A DNA stretch of 64,000 bases from Nocardiopsis listeri NBRC 13360 (lineage in GTDB: Bacteria > Actinomycetota > Actinomycetes > Streptosporangiales > Streptosporangiaceae), in the NCBI RefSeq assembly GCF_001570765.1, contig NZ_BCSH01000008.1:99370-163369 (forward strand), given 5' to 3'. The notes under the pieces were generated by a model that saw only the letters and a program-made list of their open reading frames with translations, did not search any database and was not told the origin of the DNA. The position numbers were made by a program, and so were the translations under genes. Shown piece after piece: positions 57,627 to 64,000 of the stretch (position 1 is the first letter of the stretch; every line of letters starts with the position of its first letter).

Positions 57627-58954
57627 GGGCGCTCCCGTCGGAACCGGCGGATGTTGAAGTACATGATCGGCAGGACCAGGACCATGAGCAGGACCACGAG
57701 TGCGCTACCCAGGCCTTGGTCGCCGCCCGCGCCGAAGGAGACCTGCCACATGCGCAGGGCGATGACACCGGCGTCCGATTGCACCGATCCGGGCGCGATG
57801 ACGAACACCAGGTCGAAGATCTTCAGCACGTTGATCGTCAAGGTCACGAACACCACGAGCAGCAGGGGCCCCAGGAGCGGAATGGTGACCTTGCGGAACA
57901 CCTGCCATTCGGTGGCCCCGTCGACCCGGGCGGCTTCGAGGGCGTCGCGCGGGATGGCGGTCAGCCCGGCGGCGATGAAGGTGACCGCGAACCCGGTCAT
58001 GATCCACACCCAGGAGGAGATGAGCACCGGTGTGACCAGGGTGGGGCCCAGCCAGGTCAGGCCGCGGAAGGGTTCGGTGAAGTTGTCGGCGGCCAGGTGG
58101 ATCGTGTACTCGCCGGGTGGTGTCCGGGGCAGGGTGAAGCGGCCGTCGTCGCCGGTGGTGGTGGAGGCGACCACCCGGCCGTCCTGAACCGCCTGCACGG
58201 TCATGCGGGGCATGCCGTACTCACCGTCGTCGAGGACACCAGGGTCGCCGTCCAGGTCCACGTCCAACCACACCACGCCCCGCACGGCGTTGTCGAAGGG
58301 GTCGGCGGGTTCGGGGACGGAGGCCGGGGAGGCCTGTTCGGGCAGGTCGTCGGGGCGCACCCCCACCATGGGCAGTTCGACGACGCGGCCGGGTTCGTGG
58401 GTGTGCGTACCGCTGAAGCCGCCGAGCGTGGTGTCGGGGAGCAGGAAGGCCTCGCGAGGCGCGGCGCCGGGGTACTCCGAAGGGGTGCTGAAGGCATCGT
58501 GCACGCTCACCATCGCCGCGTTCACCACGCCACGGCCCGGGTTCTCGTCGTAGACGAGCCGGAAGACGATGCCGGAGGCGAACAGGGAGATCGCCATGGG
58601 CATGAACAGCAGGACCCGGAAGGCGGTCGCCCAGCGCACGTGTTCGGTGAGGACGGCGAAGACCAGACCCAGCCCTGTGACCAGGGCGGGGGCGACCAGC
58701 ACCCAGATCCCGGTGTTGCGGATCGCGGTGAGCGTGCGGTCGTCGGTGAACATGTGGGCGTAGTTGTCGAACCCGACGAACCGTGCGCCGGAAGCGTCGT
58801 AGAGGCTGCGCACCACCGAGTACGCGGCCGGGTAGAGCAGGAACACGGCGAGGAACAGCAGCGCGGGCAGCAGGAACAGGATCGCCGGACCCAGGACGCG
58901 GCGCGGCCGGGAGGCGCGGTGGTCGGCAGGGTCCGAGGGGAGGTCGTGGGGCAT
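57623..58954 (-). CDS. Sugar ABC transporter permease, MalF type, with SdrD-B-like insertion
   Basis: A 443-residue permease, about 140 longer than usual. Helices 1-3 (about 20-135) are followed by an extracytoplasmic insertion (about 136-305), then the remaining helices with the EAA loop EAARVDGATEWQVFRKVTIP (about 345). The insertion contains a carboxypeptidase-regulatory/SdrD-B-like beta-sandwich: GVVWLDVDLDGDPGVLDDGE (Ca-binding-like Asp run), then TTTGDDGRFTL and GEYTIHLAADNF. E. coli MalF has a different periplasmic insertion (P2) that contacts the binding protein. The ATG at 58954 has AAGG six bases upstream and overlaps no other gene. Confidence 0.9.
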   Translation of the reverse strand: MPHDLPSDPADHRASRPRRVLGPAILFLLPALLFLAVFLLYPAAYSVVRSLYDASGARFVGFDNYAHMFTDDRTLTAIRNTGIWVLVAPALVTGLGLVFAVLTEHVRWATAFRVLLFMPMAISLFASGIVFRLVYDENPGRGVVNAAMVSVHDAFSTPSEYPGAAPREAFLLPDTTLGGFSGTHTHEPGRVVELPMVGVRPDDLPEQASPASVPEPADPFDNAVRGVVWLDVDLDGDPGVLDDGEYGMPRMTVQAVQDGRVVASTTTGDDGRFTLPRTPPGEYTIHLAADNFTEPFRGLTWLGPTLVTPVLISSWVWIMTGFAVTFIAAGLTAIPRDALEAARVDGATEWQVFRKVTIPLLGPLLLVVFVTLTINVLKIFDLVFVIAPGSVQSDAGVIALRMWQVSFGAGGDQGLGSALVVLLMVLVLPIMYFNIRRFRRERP

Positions 58955-58956
58955 GC

Positions 58957-60295
58957 TCATCCTTCGCCGTACGCGTGGGTGGCTTCCTCCTCCAAGCGCG
59001 ACATGGTCCCCTCCACGTCGGAGGGGTCGCGTAGGAAGTCCTGGAGGGTCTGCCACATGCCGTCGCCGACGGTGGCACCGAACACGGTGGGCTGTTGGTC
59101 CGACAGGTCGAAGCGCACACCGTCACCGGCCCGGACGACCCGCTCGGCGACCCGACCGGTGACCGGGTCGGCGTAGTCGTCAGCGGTCAGGTGCCGGTTG
59201 GGCGAGACGAACCCGCCGATGGCGGCCCACTCCCCTGCGGCGTCGGCGCCTGCCAGGAAACGCAGTAGTTCCATGGTGGCCGCGCGATCGTTCATGGCCA
59301 CGGCGGCGTCACCGGCCACGACCACGGAGTCGTCCCCCTCTTCCATGGGAGGGAAGGGGAAGACCCGGGCGTCGTCGCCGACGGTGGCGTTGGTGCCCGC
59401 GATGACCACCCCGCCGATGAAGTCGGCGCCCACCACCATGGCCGCGTCGGGGTCGTCGCCGTAGACGTCCACCACCGAGGTGGGGAAGTCGGTCTGGAGC
59501 GCGCCGCCGCGGCCGCCCGACATCAGGCGATCCTGGCCCCAGACCTGGGCCAGGGTCTCCAGGGCGACCTCCACGCTGGGATCGGTCCAGGGGATCTCGT
59601 GCCGGCCGAGCCGGTCGTACATCCGGGGGCCGGCGGTGCGCAGGTAGACGTTCTCGAACCAGTCGGTGAGCACCCAGCCGTCGGCGCCGGCGATGGACAG
59701 CGGGCTGACGCCGATGTCGGCGAGGTCGTTGGAGAGTTCGAGGAACTCGTCCCAGGTCCGAGGGGGCACGGCGCCGATCTCGGCGAAGAGCGCGTCGTTG
59801 TACCAGACCAGGGATTTGTCGGCGACCTTGAGGTAGACGCCGTAGGGGGTGCCCTCCACCGAGCCGAACCCGGTCCAGGCGCCGGCCATGTTCTCGTCGA
59901 GGGCGTCGACGACGTCGGTGGTGAGGGGAACGAGCGCCCCTTCGTCGGCGAAGTGTTCGATGAGGCCGGCCTGTGGGATGAGCGCGACGTCGGGTTCGTC
60001 GCCGCCCTGGATGCGGGTCTGCAGGAGGGTCTGGAGGTCGTCGCCGGCACCGCTGTAGGAGACCGTGACCCCGGTTCGTTCCTCGAAGACGGCGAGGACG
60101 CGTTCGAAGGCGCGCTGTTCGTCGCCCGCCCAGGGGCCCACGATCTCCAGGCGCTGCCCTGCCAGGGCGGAGTCGGCGGGAAGACCACCGCCGTCGCCAC
60201 AGGCGGTGGTGGTCAGGCCGAGGGCGAGCAGGGCCGTGGCGGTGCGGGCGAGGGGTCGAGAGCGGAGGCGGGTGCGGGGGGGGTCGGGGGCGCAT
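58957..60295 (-). CDS. Sugar ABC transporter solute-binding lipoprotein, start region out of frame
   Basis: About 445 residues after correction. The mature part is an extracellular binding protein of family 1: VGPWAGDEQRAFERVLAVFE, then TGVTVSYSGAGDDLQTLLQT, FADEGALVPLTTD and MNDRAATMELLRFLAG. The main frame has no usable start. The ATG at 60295 (GAGGAG nine bases upstream) begins in another frame, and the two frames meet in a G8 run (60276-60283, plus strand). Removing one base gives MRPRPPRTRLRSRPL followed by a hydrophobic core and TTTAC lipobox, a perfect lipoprotein signal. This is a sequencing slip, a phase-variable tract, or a true mutation. It precedes the permease genes in the operon. 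Confidence 0.85.
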
Positions 60296-60308
60296 AGGGG
60301 ATGCTCCT

Positions 60309-61505
60309 CTAGGAGTGGTCGATCGCGATGCCCGTGGCCGGGTCGAAGAAGTGGATGCGGTCGGTGTCCACGGCGACGGTGATGGTCTGCCCCTCGAACA
60401 CGTGGGTGCGCGGGCTGAAGCGGCCCACGCACACGACACCGTGATCGACGGCGGGGAGGGTCTCGTCGGCGCCGGCGTCGCGGGCGAGTTCACGGGTGTC
60501 CTCGGTGACCACCGGAGACGCGTCCAGGGGGAAGTGCACCAGGACGTCGGAGCCCATGGCCTCCACCAGGTCGGCGACGGAGGTGAGGGTGGCTCCCTCG
60601 GCGGCGCCGACGATCCCGGTGTCCTCCATGTCCTCGGGGCGGATACCGACGATTACCTTCCGGTTCGCGTGGGCGCGCAGGGCCGGGCGGCGGTGCAGCA
60701 GGGCGTCGGGGAGGTCGAGGGTCTGATCTCCGATGTGGACGCGGAACCGGCCGTCGTCCTCGGTGAGTTCCACGCACATCAGGTTCATGCCGGGAGAACC
60801 CACGAAAGCGGCGACGAACAGGTTGTCGGGGCGGTCGTAGAGCTCCTGGGGCGGGCCGACCTGCTGTAGGACGCCGCGCTTCATCACCGCGACCCGGTCG
60901 CCGAGGGTCATCGCCTCGGTCTGGTCGTGGGTGACGTAGACGGTGGTGACACCGAGATCGCGCTGGATGCGGGCGATCTGGGCGCGCACCTGCACGCGGA
61001 GCTTGGCGTCCAGGTTGGACAGGGGCTCGTCCATGAGGAAGGCCCTGGGTTCACGGACGATGGCCCGGCCCATGGCCACGCGCTGGCGCTGGCCCCCGGA
61101 GAGGTTGCCGGGTTTGCGGGTGAGGTGCTCCTCCAGCCGCAGGACCTCGGCGACCTCGCGCACCAGACGGTCGATCTCCGCTTTGGGGACCTTGCGCAGT
61201 CGCAGCCCGAAGGCGATGTTCTCGTAGACATTCAGGTGCGGGTACAGGGCGTAGGACTGAAAGACCATGGCGACGTCTCGGTCACGGGCGGGCACGTCGT
61301 CGACGACGCGGTCACCTATACGGATCGTGCCCTCGGTGACGCTCTCTAGGCCGGCGAGCATGCGCAGAGCGGTGGTCTTGCCACAGCCGGAGGGGCCCAC
61401 CAACACCAGGAACTCCCCGTCCTGGACCTCCAGGGAAAGGTCGTCCACGGCGCGGGTTCCGTCCAGGTAGACCTTGCCCAGGCCCTCGATCACGATCTCC
61501 GCCAC
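60309..61505 (-). CDS. Sugar ABC transporter ATP-binding protein (MsiK/UgpC type)
   Basis: A 398-residue ATPase. Walker A is GPSGCGKTT (about 38-46), the signature [14 protein letters not shown], Walker [16 protein letters not shown], and the switch His in YVTHDQTEA. The C-terminal OB-like regulatory domain (about 240-398) is typical of MalK/MsiK. GTG at 61505 has GGAGG four bases upstream. It is first in the operon; in Streptomyces MsiK serves several importers, whereas here the ATPase is encoded with its own lipoprotein and permeases. Confidence 0.95.
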   Translation of the reverse strand: MAEIVIEGLGKVYLDGTRAVDDLSLEVQDGEFLVLVGPSGCGKTTALRMLAGLESVTEGTIRIGDRVVDDVPARDRDVAMVFQSYALYPHLNVYENIAFGLRLRKVPKAEIDRLVREVAEVLRLEEHLTRKPGNLSGGQRQRVAMGRAIVREPRAFLMDEPLSNLDAKLRVQVRAQIARIQRDLGVTTVYVTHDQTEAMTLGDRVAVMKRGVLQQVGPPQELYDRPDNLFVAAFVGSPGMNLMCVELTEDDGRFRVHIGDQTLDLPDALLHRRPALRAHANRKVIVGIRPEDMEDTGIVGAAEGATLTSVADLVEAMGSDVLVHFPLDASPVVTEDTRELARDAGADETLPAVDHGVVCVGRFSPRTHVFEGQTITVAVDTDRIHFFDPATGIAIDHS

Positions 61506-61718
61506 GACACCTCCGAACGACGGGCGCCCGATCGACGCCCCCTGTGGGTCAGGGCCGGGCCGGTGGGATGTGAGGCGGGCCACCGCCGACCGTTTGCCAA
61601 GACAGTAATGGGACCTCCCCCCGAGGAAGCCTCGACTCCGCTTCCTCCGCATCTCGATTCGGGGTCCAGGTGGTCTCGGACCATCGCGGCGGACTTTCCC
61701 CTTCGTTACCGTGTCCGC
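61506..61718. other. Divergent promoter region between ABC importer and two-component genes
   Basis: About 210 bases with no gene. No clear repeat or operator was picked out. The importer could be under two-component control, but no site supports this directly. Confidence 0.4.
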
Positions 61719-62414
61719 ATGGCAACCGTGCTGCTGGTCGAGGACGACCGGATGGTGCGTGACGCCCTGGTGCGGGCGCTGCGCGAACTGGGACACGTGG
61801 TGTTCCCGGTCGGCACCGCCCTGGACGCGCTCAGGCAGGCCGCCGAACACGAACCCGACCTGGTCATCCTGGACCTTGGCCTGCCCGACCTGGACGGGGC
61901 CTCGGCGTTGCGCATGCTGCGCGGCCACAGTGACGTTCCGGTGATCGTGGCGACCGCGCGCGCCGACGAACCCTCGATCGTGCGGCTGCTCAACGACGGG
62001 GCCGACGACTACGTGGTCAAACCCTTCTCCAGCGCCCAGTTGGCGGCCCGAATGAACGCGCTGCTGCGACGTTCCTCCCGGGGCGGGGCCGACGCGACCG
62101 AGCAGAGCGAACTGACCGTGGGCGAGTTGTGCATCGGCCTGGCCCAACGTCGGGCGACCCTGGCGGGGAAGACCTTGGCGCTGTCGCGGCGCGAGTTCGA
62201 CCTGCTCGCCTACCTGGCCGAGCGCCAGGGGCGGGTGGTGACCCGGCGCGAACTCGTGGAGGCCGTCTGGCACGAACATCCCTACATGGGCCACGACCAG
62301 ACCATCGACGTGCACATGTCCTGGCTGCGCCGCAAGCTCGGGGAGAGCGCGAGCCGACCCCGGTACCTGCACACAGTGCGCGGGGTGGGGCTGAAGTTGG
62401 AGGCTCCCCGGTGA
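61719..62414 (+). CDS. OmpR-family response regulator
   Basis: A 231-residue regulator. The receiver domain (1-118) has acidic residues DD at 9-10, phospho-acceptor D52 in [12 protein letters not shown], and Lys in VVKPFSS. The winged-helix output domain (about 132-230) has [20 protein letters not shown] and SWLRRKLGE ... [13 protein letters not shown]. It is coupled to the sensor kinase by a GTGA overlap. The ATG at 61719 begins the receiver directly. Confidence 0.95.
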   Translation: MATVLLVEDDRMVRDALVRALRELGHVVFPVGTALDALRQAAEHEPDLVILDLGLPDLDGASALRMLRGHSDVPVIVATARADEPSIVRLLNDGADDYVVKPFSSAQLAARMNALLRRSSRGGADATEQSELTVGELCIGLAQRRATLAGKTLALSRREFDLLAYLAERQGRVVTRRELVEAVWHEHPYMGHDQTIDVHMSWLRRKLGESASRPRYLHTVRGVGLKLEAPR

Positions 62415-63820
62415 GGGGACTGCTGGCACGGACCGCCGCCCTGGTGGCGACGCTGGTGGCGTCGGGCGTGCTGGCGGGTACCGCGGTGTGGGCGTGGCAG
62501 GAGACCGCCGACCGCGCGACGGTGGAGGCGCGCACGCAGGCGGACCTGGTGGCGGCCGTGGTCACGGTCGACGCCGAACCCGAGGTACTGCGCGAACTGG
62601 TGGCCTCCACACCGGCGGGGGCCCAGGGGCACCTGGCGGTGCACCTGCCCGGAGGGGAGACTGTGGGAGCCAGCCGGACGGGGGACGCGAACGTGGCGGC
62701 TCTCGGGGTCGGAGGCGTCGGGGTCGACGGGGGTGCCGTTTCCGAGCGGGTTCGGGAGGTCCGGGTCGAGGGTGGCCGGGCCCTCCTGGTGGGCACTCGA
62801 ACGCCGGGGGGCGAACCGGCGGTGGTGGAGGTGTTCCGACCCGGAGGTGAGGTGGCCGCCGCCCTCGGCCGCGGTCTGGGGTGGTCGGTACCGGTGGCGG
62901 CGCTGGTGGTCATCGGCGCGGTGGTGCTGACCGACCGGCTGAGCGCCCCCTCACGTCGGGCACTACGCGAACTGGCGCGAACCGCGGTGGCGATCGGGCG
63001 CGGGCGATTGAACACCCGCATCAAGGTGAGCGGCCCGCGCGACCTGATGGCTCTGGGAGATTCCATCAACGCGATCGGTGATCGAGTGCAGGACCTGCTG
63101 GCCAAGGAACGCGAGATGGCCGCGGACGTCTCACACCGGCTCCGCACCCCCTTGACGGCGCTGCGCCTGGACACCGAGTCCCTGCCCGGCGCGGAGGGCG
63201 AACGCATTCGCGGGGCCGTGGCCGTCATGGAACGCGACGTGGACGAGATCATCCGCAACGTGCGCCCGAGGGAGGTCGAGGAGGCCTCGGAAGGCGTGGT
63301 CGGAGCCGAGGGTGATGCGGGGGCCGGAGCGGGAGTAGCCGAGTGCGACCTGTCAGAGGTCGTCCTCGACCGGATGGGGTTCTGGTCGGTGCTGGCCGAG
63401 GACCAGGGGCGCAAGGTGGAGGTGAACCTGCCACCGCACCCGACTCGGGTCGCACTCGGCAGGGAGGAAGGCGTCGCGGTGCTGGACGCCCTGGTTGGCA
63501 ACGTGTTCCGCTACACCCCTACCGGAAGCCCGTTCGCGGTGACCCTGGTGGGACACGCGGGATGGGTTTCGTTGCTGGTGGAGGACGCCGGACCGGGTTT
63601 TGGTGATCCGACCGCGGCGTTGCGACGCGGCAGCAGCGGAGGTGGTTCGACCGGGCTGGGCCTGGACATCGTGCGCCACGCGGTGGAGACCACCGGCGGG
63701 ACCATTCACTTGGAACGCGGCAAGTTGGGTGGTGCGCGGGTACGTTCCCGATTCGCTGAATCGGGGGCGGACCACGACGAGGAACAGCCGCCGGCCTGGC
63801 GCCTGCGGCGCTCAGGTTGA
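62411..63820 (+). CDS. Sensor histidine kinase of the two-component system
   Basis: A 469-residue membrane kinase. Membrane segments at about 4-30 and 158-176 ([14 protein letters not shown]) flank an extracellular sensor domain (about 35-155). A HAMP-like linker follows. The H-box is [13 protein letters not shown] with His 242, and the ATPase has an N-box (NVFRYTP), a G1 box (VEDAGPGFG) and a G2 box ([12 protein letters not shown]). The linker between H-box and ATPase is Glu/Gly/Ala-rich. GTG at 62411 overlaps the regulator stop. The signal sensed is unknown. Confidence 0.93.
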   Translation: MRGLLARTAALVATLVASGVLAGTAVWAWQETADRATVEARTQADLVAAVVTVDAEPEVLRELVASTPAGAQGHLAVHLPGGETVGASRTGDANVAALGVGGVGVDGGAVSERVREVRVEGGRALLVGTRTPGGEPAVVEVFRPGGEVAAALGRGLGWSVPVAALVVIGAVVLTDRLSAPSRRALRELARTAVAIGRGRLNTRIKVSGPRDLMALGDSINAIGDRVQDLLAKEREMAADVSHRLRTPLTALRLDTESLPGAEGERIRGAVAVMERDVDEIIRNVRPREVEEASEGVVGAEGDAGAGAGVAECDLSEVVLDRMGFWSVLAEDQGRKVEVNLPPHPTRVALGREEGVAVLDALVGNVFRYTPTGSPFAVTLVGHAGWVSLLVEDAGPGFGDPTAALRRGSSGGGSTGLGLDIVRHAVETTGGTIHLERGKLGGARVRSRFAESGADHDEEQPPAWRLRRSG

Positions 63821-64000
63821 GGTGAGGGTTCGAGGGCTTGAGGGGATTTCGGGGGCGTGGAGGCTTGGAGCTGGAGAGGGAGGAGCGGAACCGGATGGGA
63901 TGGGATGGGGCCGGATGGGACCGAACGGGAAGGGGCGAAGACGGGAACCAAGGTAGGGCCTTGCTGGTGGTCGTGCGGGTGTGGGGTGTGGGGGTGGGGC
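63821..64000. other. Low-complexity G-rich intergenic end of the window
   Basis: G-rich sequence with imperfect repeats of GGATGGGA between about 63890 and 63930. No gene is visible before the window ends. Confidence 0.4.

Noticed and set aside
63890..63930. GGATGGGA repeats at the right edge as a functional repeat array
   Set aside because: Too short and irregular; looks like G-rich low-complexity intergenic DNA.
1..64000. CRISPR arrays, tRNA and rRNA genes
   Set aside because: No regularly spaced repeats and no tRNA-like T-loop/anticodon patterns were noticed by eye. A covariance search was not possible.
1..64000. Secondary-metabolite gene cluster
   Set aside because: No polyketide synthase, peptide synthetase, terpene or RiPP core enzymes are present; the flavin monooxygenase and MFS genes alone do not make a cluster.

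Overview
The window is high-GC DNA (roughly 70% by eye). Its gene content is typical of a filamentous actinomycete, most likely Nocardiopsaceae or Streptomyces-like: a DUF397/DUF5753 regulator pair beside a RsbW-like ATPase, DUF4253, soluble Hanks-type kinases, GTG starts and many four-base ATGA or GTGA gene overlaps. I saw no tRNA, rRNA or CRISPR array. The genus is inferred from gene content only.

Layout. 0-3.7 kb: the end of an immunity-like gene cut by the window edge, an intact IS5-type insertion sequence with a TAA target duplication, and a pirin / acetyltransferase / AhpD-like operon. 3.9-6.2 kb: a luciferase-like flavin monooxygenase and a short-chain dehydrogenase behind a clear TPP riboswitch. 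6.4-10.7 kb: an NrtR-like Nudix regulator with two palindromic operators, divergent from a three-gene module. That module is a membrane protein, a nucleoside-phosphorylase-fold protein and a second membrane-anchored protein; the first two share an almost identical amyloid-like motif. 10.7-18.4 kb: a standalone HsdR_N nuclease, small envelope proteins, an MFS exporter, a DUF4253 protein and several decayed genes. 18.5-25.6 kb: a UvrD-like helicase with a RelE-like N-terminus downstream of a soluble kinase, Nudix genes, gene relics and a RsbW-like ATPase. 25.9-27.0 kb: an XRE/DUF397 pair.

27.2-44.8 kb is a dense defence island. It holds a complete type I restriction-modification operon (hsdM-hsdS-hsdR), an extra HTH-methylase-specificity fusion, a divergent two-gene unit resembling Druantia type III (a large DruH-like protein plus a DUF1998 helicase), and an orphan integrase-core-binding-like protein. 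46-56.7 kb carries a Wadjet type II set (JetA, JetB, JetC) with no JetD nuclease in its usual place. Two paralogous membrane-anchored Mrr-type nucleases bracket that locus.

56.7-63.8 kb is housekeeping or uptake: a sugar ABC importer operon (ATPase, lipoprotein, two permeases), divergent from an OmpR-type two-component system. The importer has two oddities: a G8 tract that puts the lipoprotein signal peptide out of frame, and a beta-sandwich insertion inside one permease.

The most interesting parts are the shared amyloid-like motif module (7.2-10.7 kb), the JetD-less Wadjet locus, and the TPP riboswitch on genes that are not known thiamine genes.
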